A stretch of DNA of 64,000 nucleotides from Pseudorhodobacter wandonensis (lineage in GTDB: Bacteria; Pseudomonadota; Alphaproteobacteria; Rhodobacterales; Rhodobacteraceae): the NCBI RefSeq assembly GCF_001202035.1, contig NZ_LGHT01000027.1, forward strand, positions 1 to 64,000. Reading direction: 5' to 3'. This document shows, piece after piece, positions 27,381 through 38,398 of this stretch. The notes beneath the pieces are model-generated. The model ran no database searches. It had not been told where the DNA came from and saw only the letters and a list, made by a program, of their open reading frames with translations. Both the position numbers and the translations under genes were made by a program. Each line of letters starts with the position of its first letter. The first letter of the stretch is position 1.

Positions 27381-27979
27381 TGCCAGCAACATCATTCTGG
27401 TCCCGCCGCAAAGCTGCCGTTCAGGCCGAAGCCGCCGCCGAGGCACAGGCCGCACAGCTTGCCGCACAGGCGGCGCAAGCCAAAGCGCTAGATGACACCC
27501 AAGCCGAGATGACCGAGGCCGAACTGCTGGAAAGCCTTGGCCTGCCCGACCCCGACAGCCTGACCAAGGGCGATGATTTCTCGGCCTTCATGGCCCGCGC
27601 CGTGCCCGAGCATCTGCGCCGCCGCGCGCTGCGCAAGCTGTGGGTCAGCAACCCCGTTTTGGCCAATCTCGATGGTTTGGTTGACCATGGCGAGGATTAC
27701 ACCGATGCCGCCACCGTCATGCCCGATATGAAAACCGCCTATCAGGTCGGGCAGGGGATGTTGCAACACGTGCTAGCATTGGCCGAACAGGCCGAGGCCG
27801 CACAAGAGCCACCAACCCGGCCAGAGCCCGCAGATATTGCGTCAGAGGCAGAAGAAGTGACCGCCGAAGCGGCGCCAGACCCAATACCTGACCAAGCGCC
27901 AGAACCCATGGCCGAGACCGTCGAACAGCCGGACCCCCCGCCAGCACGCCGCCACATGCGTTTCGAATTTGCAAGCTAA
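27380..27979 (+). CDS. DUF3306 family protein
   Basis: 199 aa. N-terminus MPATSFWSRRKAAVQAE, then an Ala/Gln-rich probable coiled coil (about 10-42), the conserved DUF3306 core (ESLGLPDPDSLTKGDDF, VPEHLRRRALRKLWVS), and a Pro/Glu-rich disordered tail ending RRHMRFEFAS. The core and final RRxMRFE-like end are typical. A GTG at 27377 is a less likely start. Role unknown; conserved with formate dehydrogenase. Confidence 0.85.
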   Translation: MPATSFWSRRKAAVQAEAAAEAQAAQLAAQAAQAKALDDTQAEMTEAELLESLGLPDPDSLTKGDDFSAFMARAVPEHLRRRALRKLWVSNPVLANLDGLVDHGEDYTDAATVMPDMKTAYQVGQGMLQHVLALAEQAEAAQEPPTRPEPADIASEAEEVTAEAAPDPIPDQAPEPMAETVEQPDPPPARRHMRFEFAS

Positions 27980-27989
27980 GGACCAAGGC

Positions 27990-28613
27990 ATGACCCAAAC
28001 CGCCCCCACGCAACAGATTGCCGAAGAAGACGCCCTTCGCGCCGATCTTTACCGGTTCATGTCGGCGCTTTTGGCCCACCCGCCCAGCCGCGATTTGCTG
28101 ACCCGCACCGCCGCGCTGACCGGCGACGAGTCGCCTTTGGGCAAGTCAATCACCACGCTTGCCAAACTGGCCCGCGCCGCCACCCCCGGCTCGGTCGAGC
28201 GCGAGTTTAACACGCTGTTCATCGGCGTCGCACGGGGCGAACTGCTGCCCTATGCCAGTTTTTACATGACCGGCTTTTTGAACGAAAAGCCGCTGGCCCT
28301 GCTGCGTGCCGATATGGCCGCGCAATCGATTTCCCGCGCAGCGAACGTGTACGAACCCGAAGACAACATCGCCAGCCTGCTGGAAATGATGGCAGGTTTG
28401 ATTGAGGGCAGCTTTGGCCCCCCTGCCAGCCTTGACGCGCAAAAGACCTTTTTCAACCGCCACATCGCCCCTTGGGCCGGTCACTTCTTTACAGATCTTG
28501 AGGCGGCCAAAGCCTCGGTTTTCTACGCCCCCGTGGGCAGCATCGGCCGCATCTTTATTGAGATTGAGCGCGAGGCGTTTCGCCTGACCGCTGCGCCCAA
28601 CGCCCATTCCTAG
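27990..28613 (+). CDS. TorD/DmsD-family molybdoenzyme chaperone
   Basis: 207 aa, start ATG 27990 after AAGGACCAAGGC. All-alpha TorD-like protein: LRADLYRFMSALLAHPPS at the N-terminus, FNTLFIGVARGELLPYASFYMTGFLNEKPL corresponding to the family Y-x-S-x-Y-LTG region, and HIAPWAGHFFTDLE near the end. Such chaperones bind Tat leaders and assist cofactor insertion into partners, here presumably FdhA (twin-Arg at residues 29-30). Confidence 0.88.
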   Translation: MTQTAPTQQIAEEDALRADLYRFMSALLAHPPSRDLLTRTAALTGDESPLGKSITTLAKLARAATPGSVEREFNTLFIGVARGELLPYASFYMTGFLNEKPLALLRADMAAQSISRAANVYEPEDNIASLLEMMAGLIEGSFGPPASLDAQKTFFNRHIAPWAGHFFTDLEAAKASVFYAPVGSIGRIFIEIEREAFRLTAAPNAHS

Positions 28614-28670
28614 CATTCCGGCTGCGGGCCGCCCGCAGCACCCAACCCGCAAACAGAAAGGCACGTTACC

Positions 28671-28868
28671 ATGGCCAAAACACCGCAAACCAAACCCGAA
28701 ACCGATGCCAGCCGCCGTAATTTTCTGAAACTGGCAGGCACGGCCCCAGTTGCCGCTGCGGCAGTCACGCTGACCGGCACCGCCGCGCAGGCCAAAGCCG
28801 AACCCAAATCCTCGGGGCTGCAAGATACAGCCCATACCCGCGCCTACCTCGCCACGGCACGGTTTTAA
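28671..28868 (+). CDS. Formate dehydrogenase region Tat-target small protein
   Basis: 65 aa. Twin-arginine leader SRRNFLKLAGTAPVAAAAVTL (Arg 15-16), then a short tail ending TRAYLATARF. This is the small family (TIGR02811-type) found immediately upstream of fdhA genes. After Tat cleavage only about 20-25 residues would remain, so the leader may be the functional part. Role unknown. Confidence 0.85.
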   Translation: MAKTPQTKPETDASRRNFLKLAGTAPVAAAAVTLTGTAAQAKAEPKSSGLQDTAHTRAYLATARF

Positions 28869-28928
28869 TTCGCAAGCCCCGCGCAGGGGCACCCAAGGCC
28901 AGTACGGCCACGCAAAAGGGAGACGGAC

Positions 28929-31847
28929 ATGTTAAGAAAAAAGACAAACGGTGCGGCACGCACAGGGCATCGCGTCCCGCTGCTTTCGTCCATTTCGCAG
29001 ACCACGGTTGACCGGCGCAGTTTCCTGCGCGGCTCGGGCCTTGCGATTGGCGGGCTTGCAGCATTGGGCGCCACAGGCGGTACAGTGACCCGCGCCGAGG
29101 CGCAAACCGCCGTGGCAAATGCCGTTGAAACCATCAAATCGGTCTGCACCCATTGCTCGGTCGGTTGTACCGTGCTGGCCGAGGTTGATAACGGCGTCTG
29201 GATCGGCCAGGAACCCGGCTTTGACAGCCCGTTCAACCTTGGCGGCTATTGCGCCAAAGGGGCCTCGGTGCGTGAACACGCCCATGGCGAACGCCGCCTG
29301 AAATACCCGATGAAAAAAGAGGGCGGCGAGTGGAAGCGCATCTCGTGGGAGCAGGCGATCAACGAGCTTGGCGACAAGATGATGCAAGTCCGCCAAGACA
29401 GCGGGCCGGATTCGGTTTACTGGCTCGGCTCGGCCAAGCATAGCAACGAACAGGCCTATCTGTTCCGCAAATTCGCCGCCTATTGGGGCAGCAACAACGT
29501 CGATCACCAAGCGCGCATTTGCCACTCGACCACGGTTTCCGGCGTGGCCAATACATGGGGCTACGGCGCCATGACCAACAGCTATAATGACATCCACAAA
29601 TCCCGCGCGATTTTCCTGATTGGTGGCAACCCTGCCGAGGCGCACCCCGTGTCCTTGCTGCACATGCTGAAAGCCAAGGAAGAAAACAACGCGCCCTTGA
29701 TCGTGGCCGACCCGCGCTTTACCCGCACCGCAGCCCATGCGGATGAATATATGCGCATTCGCCCCGGTACAGATGTGGCTGTGATCTGGGGCTTGCTCTG
29801 GCATATCTTTGAAAACGGCTGGGAAGATAAGGAATTCATCCGCACCCGCGTTTGGGGCATGGATCAGATCCGCGACGAAGTGAAAAAGTGGAACCCTGCG
29901 GAAACCGAGCGTGTGACCGGCGTGCCCGGCAGCCAGATGGAACGCGTAGCCCGCACCTTGGCAAACAACCGTCCGGGCACTTTGATCTGGTGTATGGGTG
30001 GCACGCAACACACCAACGGCAACAACAACACCCGCGCCTATTGCATCCTGCAGCTTGCGCTGGGCAACATGGGCGTGGCCGGTGGCGGCACCAATATTTT
30101 CCGCGGCCATGACAACGTGCAGGGCGCAACCGACCTTGGCGTTCTCAGCCATGATTTGCCGGGCTATTACGGCCTTACGGCAGGTGCCTGGGCGCATTGG
30201 GCGCGGGTTTGGGGCGAAGACCTCGACTGGCTGAGCGGGCGTTTTGCCACTTTGAACGGCCCCGACGGCAAACCCGCACTCGATGCCGATGGCAAAGAGC
30301 GCAGCCTGATGAACGAGAACGGTATCCCCGTGTCGCGCTGGATCGATGGCGTGCTAGAGGATAAAGCCAATATCGACCAGAACGACAACATCAAGGTCAT
30401 GGTTTTGTGGGGCCACGCGCCCAACTCGCAAACCCGCATGACCGAGATGAAAACCGCGATGGAAAAGCTGGACACGCTGGTCGTGGTTGACCCCTTCCCA
30501 ACCGTTTCCGCCGTGCTCAGCGACCGTACAGATGGCGTTTATCTGCTGCCCGCGACCACGCAGTTTGAAACCCGTGGCTCGGTCACGGCGTCAAACCGGT
30601 CGTTGCAATGGCGCGATAAAATCATGGAACCGCTGTTTGAAAGCAAAACCGACCATGAGATCATCACGCTGTTCGCCAAAAAGTTCGGCTTTGCCGACCG
30701 CTTGCTGCGCAATATCAGCATGGACAGCGAGAACGAGCCGAACGTCGAGGACATCACGCGCGAGTTCAACAAAGGCATGTGGACGGTAGGCTATACCGGC
30801 CAAAGCCCCGAGCGGATCAAGCTGCACATGGCCAACCAGCACACCTTTGACCGCACGACGTTGCAGGCCATTGGCGGCCCTGCCGATGGCGATTACTATG
30901 GCCTGCCATGGCCATGCTGGGGAACGGCGGAAATGAAGCATCCGGGCACCCCGAACCTTTACGATATGTCGAAGCCGGTTTCCAAAGGCGGCTTGACCTT
31001 CCGTGCGCGTTTCGGCGTGGAACGCGATGGCCAAAACCTGCTGGCCGAGGGCGTCTATTCCGCAGGCTCGGAAATCAAGGATGGCTACCCCGAATTCACC
31101 ATGCAAATGCTGATCGATCTGGGCTGGGACAAAGATCTGACCGACGATGAGCGCAAGGCGATCGACGCCGTGGGCGGCCCCAAAGCCAACTGGAAAACCG
31201 ACCTCTCGGGCGGGATTCAGCGGGTGGCAATCTTGCACGAATGCGCGCCCTTCGGTAACGCCAAGGCCCGTACCGTGGTCTGGACCTTCCCCGATCCGGT
31301 GCCGCTGCACCGCGAGCCGCTGTATACCAACCGCCGCGATCTGGTGGCCGATTACCCGACCTATAGCGACCGCAAACTCTATCGTTTGCCTACGCTTTAC
31401 GCCTCTATCCAGGCCAAGGACTTCAGCAAGGATTACCCGATCATCCTGACCTCGGGGCGACTTGTGGAATATGAAGGTGGTGGCGAAGAAACGCGGTCCA
31501 ACCCGTGGCTTGCCGAATTGCAGCAAGACATGTTCATCGAAATCAACCCGCGTGATGCCAATAACCTCGGGGTGCGTGACAAAGCGCAGGTCTGGGTCGA
31601 AGGGCCAGAGGGCGGCCGCGTCAAAGTCATGGCAATGGTCACCGAACGGGTGGGCGAAGGCGTAGCCTTTATGCCCTTCCACTTTGGCGGCCATTATCAG
31701 GGCCAGGATTTGCGCAGCAAATACCCCGAAGGCGCCGATCCGGTCGTCTTGGGCGAAAGCACAAACGTCGCGCAAACCTATGGCTATGACTCGGTGACCC
31801 TGATGCAGGAAACCAAGGCAACCCTTTGCAAAATCTCAGCAGCCTAA
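28929..31847 (+). CDS. fdhA: Formate dehydrogenase, catalytic (alpha) subunit, Cys type
   Basis: 972 aa periplasmic molybdo/tungsto-bisPGD enzyme oxidising formate to CO2. Tat motif RRSFLRGSG at residues 29-37; [4Fe-4S] ligands C73, C76, C80 and a fourth in GGYCAKG; metal ligand C198 in ARICHSTTV, where E. coli FdnG has selenocysteine, so no UGA recoding. Further FDH landmarks: GGNPAEAHPVSLLH, MGGTQHTNGNNNTRA, GHDNVQGATD. C-terminal molydop-binding domain includes TSGRLVEYEGGGEETRSNPW and FHFGGHYQG. Followed by beta, gamma and accessory genes. Nearby tupBCA suggests tungsten, though molybdenum cannot be excluded. Confidence 0.95.
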   Translation: MLRKKTNGAARTGHRVPLLSSISQTTVDRRSFLRGSGLAIGGLAALGATGGTVTRAEAQTAVANAVETIKSVCTHCSVGCTVLAEVDNGVWIGQEPGFDSPFNLGGYCAKGASVREHAHGERRLKYPMKKEGGEWKRISWEQAINELGDKMMQVRQDSGPDSVYWLGSAKHSNEQAYLFRKFAAYWGSNNVDHQARICHSTTVSGVANTWGYGAMTNSYNDIHKSRAIFLIGGNPAEAHPVSLLHMLKAKEENNAPLIVADPRFTRTAAHADEYMRIRPGTDVAVIWGLLWHIFENGWEDKEFIRTRVWGMDQIRDEVKKWNPAETERVTGVPGSQMERVARTLANNRPGTLIWCMGGTQHTNGNNNTRAYCILQLALGNMGVAGGGTNIFRGHDNVQGATDLGVLSHDLPGYYGLTAGAWAHWARVWGEDLDWLSGRFATLNGPDGKPALDADGKERSLMNENGIPVSRWIDGVLEDKANIDQNDNIKVMVLWGHAPNSQTRMTEMKTAMEKLDTLVVVDPFPTVSAVLSDRTDGVYLLPATTQFETRGSVTASNRSLQWRDKIMEPLFESKTDHEIITLFAKKFGFADRLLRNISMDSENEPNVEDITREFNKGMWTVGYTGQSPERIKLHMANQHTFDRTTLQAIGGPADGDYYGLPWPCWGTAEMKHPGTPNLYDMSKPVSKGGLTFRARFGVERDGQNLLAEGVYSAGSEIKDGYPEFTMQMLIDLGWDKDLTDDERKAIDAVGGPKANWKTDLSGGIQRVAILHECAPFGNAKARTVVWTFPDPVPLHREPLYTNRRDLVADYPTYSDRKLYRLPTLYASIQAKDFSKDYPIILTSGRLVEYEGGGEETRSNPWLAELQQDMFIEINPRDANNLGVRDKAQVWVEGPEGGRVKVMAMVTERVGEGVAFMPFHFGGHYQGQDLRSKYPEGADPVVLGESTNVAQTYGYDSVTLMQETKATLCKISAA

Positions 31848-31859
31848 GGAGAGAACATC

Positions 31860-32459
31860 ATGGCAAGAGCTAAATTTCTGTGTGATGCCGAACGCTGCAT
31901 CGAATGCAATGCCTGCGTTACGGCCTGCAAAAACGAACATGAGGTACCGTGGGGCATCAACCGCCGCCGCGTGGTAACGATAAATGACGGCAAGCCGGGT
32001 GAACGCTCGATCTCGGTCGCTTGTATGCATTGTTCCGATGCGCCCTGCATGGCCGTCTGCCCGACCGATTGTTTCTACCAAACCGAAGACGGCATCGTCC
32101 TGCACTCCAAAGATCTGTGCATCGGTTGCGGCTATTGCTTTTACGCCTGCCCCTTTGGCGCGCCGCAATACCCGCAAGCGGGCAATTTTGGCAGCCGTGG
32201 CAAGATGGACAAATGCACCTTCTGCGCGGGCGGCCCCGAGGAAGACAACTCGGTGGTCGAATTCCAGAAATACGGCCGCAACCGTATCGCCGAAGGCAAA
32301 CTGCCGATCTGCGCCGAAATGTGTTCGACCAAGGCACTGCTGGCCGGCGATGGCGATACCGTCTCGACCATTTACCGCGAGCGTGTGGTGTCGCGCGGCT
32401 TTGGTGCAGGCGCTTGGGGCTGGGGTACGGCCTATGAAAAGAAGGTGCCAAACCCATAA
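31860..32459 (+). CDS. fdhB: Formate dehydrogenase, iron-sulfur (beta) subunit
   Basis: 199 aa, good site AAGGAGAGAACATC before the ATG. Four-cluster ferredoxin of the FdnH/HybA type: CIECNACVTACKNEH, CMHCSDAPCMAVCP, CIGCGYCFYACPFG and CTFC...CAEMCSTKAL. It relays electrons from FdhA to the membrane b-type cytochrome. Shorter than FdnH (about 290 aa): it ends without the C-terminal membrane anchor, like soluble FdhB of other proteobacteria. Confidence 0.95.
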   Translation: MARAKFLCDAERCIECNACVTACKNEHEVPWGINRRRVVTINDGKPGERSISVACMHCSDAPCMAVCPTDCFYQTEDGIVLHSKDLCIGCGYCFYACPFGAPQYPQAGNFGSRGKMDKCTFCAGGPEEDNSVVEFQKYGRNRIAEGKLPICAEMCSTKALLAGDGDTVSTIYRERVVSRGFGAGAWGWGTAYEKKVPNP

Positions 32460-32486
32460 TGCCGCCTAACGGCATCCGGTAACGCA

Positions 32487-32518
32487 CGGCCCGTCCTGCC
32501 CAATGGCAAGGCGGGCCG
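32487..32518 (+). promoter_or_regulatory. Hairpin between fdhB and fdhC
   Basis: CGGCCCG/CGGGCCG outer stem (32487-32493, 32512-32518) with an inner TGCC/GGCA helix. No T-run; probably an mRNA stability or partial-termination element. Confidence 0.45.
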
Positions 32519-32552
32519 CTGTACCCTATTGATAAAAACTCAGGTGGTGGCG

Positions 32553-33770
32553 ATGACTGCAAAACCTTTCCTACGAATGCTGGTGACAACGCTGGCTTTG
32601 GCAGTGGCGCCGCTTGCTGCGACCGCGCAAACCACCGCTGCAACCACCGCTGCAACCACCGTCGCGCCTGACCGTTCTGCCACCGGCGGGGCCACCACGC
32701 TTCAGGATATTCTGGAACGTCAAAAGGGCCTGCAGGTCGATGACAGCTATCGCAGTGACGCCTTGGGCGATCCGGCCCATGCCGCGCCAATCACCAACCC
32801 GCTGGGCAGTTTGGGCGGGGTGTCACAGGCCGATGACTGGCGCGCCTTGCGCTATAACAAGGCCGATGTCACAGTTTCGTCGCACGGACCTGCCTCTGAC
32901 GTATTAATTCAGGACAGCGGCATGACCTGGCTGAAATTCCGCCAGGGTCCGCTGGCAACCTATGGCGGCTGGGCGCTGATCGGCATGCTGGGCTTGCTGG
33001 CCGTTTTCTATGCAATCCGTGGTAAAATCCGCGTCGATGGTGAACTGACCGGTCGGAAAATCCTGCGCTTTGCATCGGTTGAACGTTTTGCCCACTGGCT
33101 GCTTGGCGGCGCGTTTATCTTGCTGGGGCTTACCGGTTTGTTCCAACTGTTCGGGCGGCTGTTCATCATTCCTCTCATCGGGCATGAGGCGTTCTCGCCC
33201 ATGGCGGTGGCGGGCAAATGGGTGCATAACAACGTCGCTTGGGCGTTCATGATTGGTCTGGTGATGGTCATTGTGCTGTGGACCGCGCACAACATCCCGA
33301 ACAAGCACGATCTGAAATGGTTGTCGGTCGCGGGAGGCCTCTTTTCCAAAGGCGTCCACCCCCCGGCCAAAAAGTTCAACGCCGGTCAAAAGATCATCTT
33401 TTGGGCGGTTGTCGTTCTGGGCATCTCAATCTCGGTTTCGGGCCTGTCACTGCTGTTTCCGTTCCAAATGCCATTATTCGCCGCCACGTTTGAACATCTG
33501 AACGCGTGGGGCCTGCCGCAGGCCGTGGGCTTGGGCGAACTGCCAACCCAACTGGCGCCCCAAACCGAAATGCAACTGGCCCAAATATGGCATGCCATCA
33601 TCGCCTTTGCGTTTATTGCCATCATCCTTGCGCATATCTACCTCGGCTCGGTCGGAATGCAGGGCGCATTTGACGCGATGGGTTCGGGCGAGGTTGACGA
33701 ACAATGGGCAAAAGAACACCATGGGCTGTGGCTGGCCGAGGTGAAGGCCAAACAAAGCAAAACGGAATAA
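32553..33770 (+). CDS. fdhC: Formate dehydrogenase, cytochrome b (gamma) subunit
   Basis: 405 aa from ATG 32553 (TTG at 32529 would extend it). Signal peptide MTAKPFLRMLVTTLALAVAPLAATAQ, then about 100 periplasmic residues starting with a TTAATTAATT low-complexity stretch, then membrane segments (ALIGMLGLLAVFYAI, FAHWLLGGAFILLGLTGLFQ, NNVAWAFMIGLVMVIVLWT, IIFWAVVVLGISISVSGLSLLF, IWHAIIAFAFIAIILAHIYLG). His in these helices (FAHW, GHEAF, WVHNN, AHIYL) fit the heme b ligands of FdnI/cytochrome b561-type subunits. It passes electrons to quinone. The extended N-terminal region is longer than in E. coli FdnI. Confidence 0.92.
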   Translation: MTAKPFLRMLVTTLALAVAPLAATAQTTAATTAATTVAPDRSATGGATTLQDILERQKGLQVDDSYRSDALGDPAHAAPITNPLGSLGGVSQADDWRALRYNKADVTVSSHGPASDVLIQDSGMTWLKFRQGPLATYGGWALIGMLGLLAVFYAIRGKIRVDGELTGRKILRFASVERFAHWLLGGAFILLGLTGLFQLFGRLFIIPLIGHEAFSPMAVAGKWVHNNVAWAFMIGLVMVIVLWTAHNIPNKHDLKWLSVAGGLFSKGVHPPAKKFNAGQKIIFWAVVVLGISISVSGLSLLFPFQMPLFAATFEHLNAWGLPQAVGLGELPTQLAPQTEMQLAQIWHAIIAFAFIAIILAHIYLGSVGMQGAFDAMGSGEVDEQWAKEHHGLWLAEVKAKQSKTE

Positions 33771-33825
33771 ACCAAAAGGCCCAACCAAACCAAAGGGGGG
33801 CCCTCGCAATAAAAGGAATGCAGCG

Positions 33826-33954
33826 ATGAAAAGCATGTATCTGGCTTTTCTGGCCATTGGGGTTGTGGCCGTTCTGGCAAGTGTCGGGCTGGGCTATGTC
33901 GGCTTTTCCGCGCAAGACATGACCAGCAGCTCCAATGTGCGCCTAAGCCAATAA
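33826..33954 (+). CDS. 42-aa single-span membrane protein of the fdh operon
   Basis: ATG 33826 preceded by AAAAGGAATGCAGCG, stop TAA 33952-33954. The product is a 42-residue peptide starting MKSMYLAFLAIGVVAVLASV, with one hydrophobic helix (about 5-27) and a short polar tail ending NVRLSQ. It lies between fdhC and the response regulator with small gaps. The size, ribosome site and hydrophobicity argue for a real small membrane protein, perhaps a stabilising subunit of the membrane formate dehydrogenase. Function is inference. Confidence 0.65.
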   Translation: MKSMYLAFLAIGVVAVLASVGLGYVGFSAQDMTSSSNVRLSQ

Positions 33955-33957
33955 CCG

Positions 33958-35311
<1,354 letters not shown>

Positions 35312-35319
<8 letters not shown>

Positions 35320-37249
35320 CCAGCCGTTTCGCAATATTTTACGCCGGTCCGTCCGTGCGCGGATATTGTTGATCGCGCTTTTGCCATTGCTGATCGTGCT
35401 GCCACTACTGCTGCTTACCGCTGTCAGCAGTTGGTCAAAGCGATTTGACGAGGTGCTGATCAGCAAGGTCCATTCCGAACTTACCATTGCCCATCAGCAC
35501 CTTGATGGGCTGTTGCAAAGTCGCGGCGCCTCAATCGCCTCGCTTGCCAACTCGGCCACGTTTCAGGCCACGCCTGCGGCACAACGCAGCGCCTATCTGG
35601 AAAGCCAGCGCAAAGCCCTTGGCCTCGACTTTCTGTATTTCACCAGTGCTGCTGAAAAATGGCCGGTCGTCCAGGCGGCGCTTGCCGGTCAGACCCGCAC
35701 CGCGATTGATATTTTCTCGGCCGAAGATCTGACCGCGATTTCCCCGATTTTGGCCGCCCGCGCGCAGATTTCGCTGGTGCCGACAACGGCCGCCTTGCCC
35801 AGTGACCGTTTGCGCGAAACTCGCGGGATGTTGGTGCATGCCGCAGCGCCAGCCCCCGGCGGCGCCTTGGTCGGGGGCATCCTGCTGAACCGGAATCTTG
35901 GCTTTATTGATGAGATGAACGACCTCGTTTACCCCAGCGGCAGTGCGACCAAAGGCAGCGGCGGCACCGCTACGCTGTTTCTCGAGGATGTGCGCATCAG
36001 CACCAATGTCCGCCTGTTTGCCGATGTCCGCGCCCTTGGCACCCGCGTTTCCGCAGTGGTGCGCCGCAGCGTGCTGGATCAGGGCTTGGTCTGGCTCGAC
36101 AGTGCCTTTGTGGTGAATGACTGGTATGTATCGGCCTATGAGCCGATCCTCGACAGTTTCGGCACCCGCGTCGGCATGCTGTATGTTGGCTTTCTTGAGG
36201 CGGACTACAGCGCCGCCAAGCGCCACACCCTCTATCAGATCGCGATCACCTTTCTGGTCGTCGTACTGCTGACCACGCCGATTCTACTGCGCTGGGCACA
36301 GGCGATTTTCAAACCGTTAGAGCGGATGGACAATGTGATGCGCGCAGTCGGGCAGGGCAACCCTGATGCCCGCGTCAATCTAGACGCCCCCGAGGATGAA
36401 ATCAGCCGCGTCGCCACCGACCTTGATACCTTGCTTGATCAGTTGCAAGAACGTGAAAAGCGTCTGCGCGATTGGAATGATGCTTTGGAACAACGCGTCG
36501 CCGCCCGCACCGCCGACCTCGAGGCCGCAAACCGCCAGCTTGATATGACCACGCGGCAGTTGATCGTATCGGAAAAACTGGCCGCAATTGGCGAAATCAC
36601 CGCCGGTGTTGCGCATGAAATCAACAACCCGCTGGGCGTGATCCAAGGCAATATTGATGTCATCCGCGATGATCTCGGCCCCCGCGCCGACAGTCTGCGT
36701 ACTGAATTCTCGCTGATCCAGGATCAAATTCAGGCGATTCTAATCCTTGTCAGCAAACTTTTGGGTTTTGCCCGCCCCGAGGAATACGCCGAAACCGGCG
36801 CGGGCCAAGACCCCAACAGCGTGATCCGCGACACGCTGCCCTTGGTCCAACATCTGTTGGGCGAGGCGAAAATCGACATTCAGCTCGATCTGCAAGCTGT
36901 GGGCGCGGTTCAGATCAGTACAGCCGAGCTGCAGCAAGTGCTTGTAAACCTGATGATAAATGCAATTCAGGCAATGCCCGATGGCGGCACGCTCAGTCTG
37001 CGCAGTGAAACCCTGCCCACCAAAATCCGCATCACAGCAGCCGATACAGGGCAGGGCATGCCACCCGAGGTCTTGTCCCGCGTATTTGACCCGTTCTTTA
37101 CCACGAAACGCTCTCTCGGTACGGGGCTGGGCCTGTCAATCACCCGCACGTTGATTTCGCGCGCGGGTGGCACGATCAGCGCCACCAGCCAACCCGGTCA
37201 GGGCAGCCAATTCGTGATCGACCTGCCGCTCAGTTCAACCTCGGGCTAG
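35312..37249 (+). CDS. Membrane sensor histidine kinase
   Basis: 645 aa from ATG 35312. TM1 (ILLIALLPLLIVLPLLLLTA, about 18-37), a periplasmic Cache-like sensor domain (about 45-300), TM2 (IAITFLVVVLLTTPILL), HAMP with coiled coil, HisKA with H435 in GVAHEINNPLG, then HATPase with N box NLMINAIQAM, G1 DTGQGMP and G2 GTGLGLSI. Cognate partner of the regulator encoded just upstream. Location at the end of the fdh operon suggests that it senses a signal relevant to formate or periplasmic redox state; the ligand is unknown. Confidence 0.9.
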
Positions 37250-38398
37250 GCCCGCCGCCCGCCCCGCAACCAGCCCTGTCGCAAGGCAGCCCGTCAGCAA
37301 ATAGCCGCCCGTCGGGGCCTCCCAATCCAGCATTTCGCCGCAGGCAAAAACCGGCCCGAACGCAGGTGGCAGCCCGCGCAGCGCCAACCCCCCTGTCAGG
37401 GCCCCGTGCGCAATCCCGCCGGCGGTTGAGATCGCCTCATCCATCGGGCGCGGACCCAGCAGCGGCACAGGCAAAGCCTTTAGCCGCGGTGACAAATCAT
37501 CGGGCAAAGGGCGGCCCCATTCCTGCACCAGCGCAATCGCCACAGGCGAAAGCCCCAGTTTGCGCAGCCGTGCCGCGACCGTATCGCCGCGCCGCGCCTT
37601 GGACAGCCGCGCGGCAATGGCTTCAACAGTCAGGTCGGGCAACAGGTCCAGATGCAGCGCTGCCCCGTCGCGCAAGGCACGGCTCACCGCATAAATCCCG
37701 CCGCCCTCCAACCCTTTGGAGGAAACGATAAACTCGCCCCGTTCGCGCCGACCATCGGGCAGGCACAGCGCCGCCCCTTTGACCGGTTGGCCGAAATGCT
37801 TGGCCATATATGCCGACCAACCGATGCAAAACCCCATATTCGCTGGCTGAAACGGCGCGATTTCTACGCCATGTGCCGCCAGCCAAGGCACCCATGCCGC
37901 ATCCGACCCCAGCCGCGCCCAACTTGCCCCACCCAGTGCCAGAACCGTCACCGCAGGCCGCAACACCTGCCGCCCGTCGGGCGTGTCAAAGGCGAAACCC
38001 TCCGCCTCAAATCCAAGCCAGCGCCAGCGCATCCGCAGCTCTACGCCCGCATCCTTCAGCCGCCGCAACCACGCCCGCAGCAAAGGTGACGCTTTCATCG
38101 CCACCGGAAACACCCGCCCCGAGCTGCCGGTAAACACCTCTTGCCCCAGGCCCCGGCACCAGTCTTGCACCGCATCGGGGCCAAACTGCGCCACGATAGG
38201 GGCCATCCAATCGGGAAAGGCGGTCATAAAATCCGCCCCCGCATTGGTAATGTTCAACCCCGATTTTCCCGCCATCAGAAACTTGCGCGCAGGGCTCGGC
38301 TTGGCCTCAACCACAGTAACGCGCCGCCCCGCCGCTGCCAGCGCCTCGGCCGCCATCAACCCCGCAGGGCCGGCCCCTATGACCAATGCATCAGTCAT
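37235..38398 (-). CDS. HI0933-like flavoprotein (TIGR03862 type)
   Basis: 387 aa. N-terminal FAD dinucleotide motif VIGAGPAGLMAAEAL, then KFLMAGKSGLNITNAG, the signature of the HI0933/BaiN-like family, GGASWARLGSD and C-terminal FACGEMLDWEAPTGGYLL with GCLATGLVAG. Substrate unknown. Its 3' end overlaps the convergent kinase gene by 15 bases; its start overlaps the MscS stop by four bases, so it is co-translated with that channel. Confidence 0.88.
   Translation of the reverse strand: MTDALVIGAGPAGLMAAEALAAAGRRVTVVEAKPSPARKFLMAGKSGLNITNAGADFMTAFPDWMAPIVAQFGPDAVQDWCRGLGQEVFTGSSGRVFPVAMKASPLLRAWLRRLKDAGVELRMRWRWLGFEAEGFAFDTPDGRQVLRPAVTVLALGGASWARLGSDAAWVPWLAAHGVEIAPFQPANMGFCIGWSAYMAKHFGQPVKGAALCLPDGRRERGEFIVSSKGLEGGGIYAVSRALRDGAALHLDLLPDLTVEAIAARLSKARRGDTVAARLRKLGLSPVAIALVQEWGRPLPDDLSPRLKALPVPLLGPRPMDEAISTAGGIAHGALTGGLALRGLPPAFGPVFACGEMLDWEAPTGGYLLTGCLATGLVAGRAAGLARG

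Noticed and set aside
29520-29522. Selenocysteine in the formate dehydrogenase active site
   Set aside because: The codon at the metal-ligand position is TGC (Cys); the frame has no internal TGA.
28932-30197. 421-aa minus-strand frame opposite fdhA
   Set aside because: Opposite a textbook formate dehydrogenase; no independent evidence.
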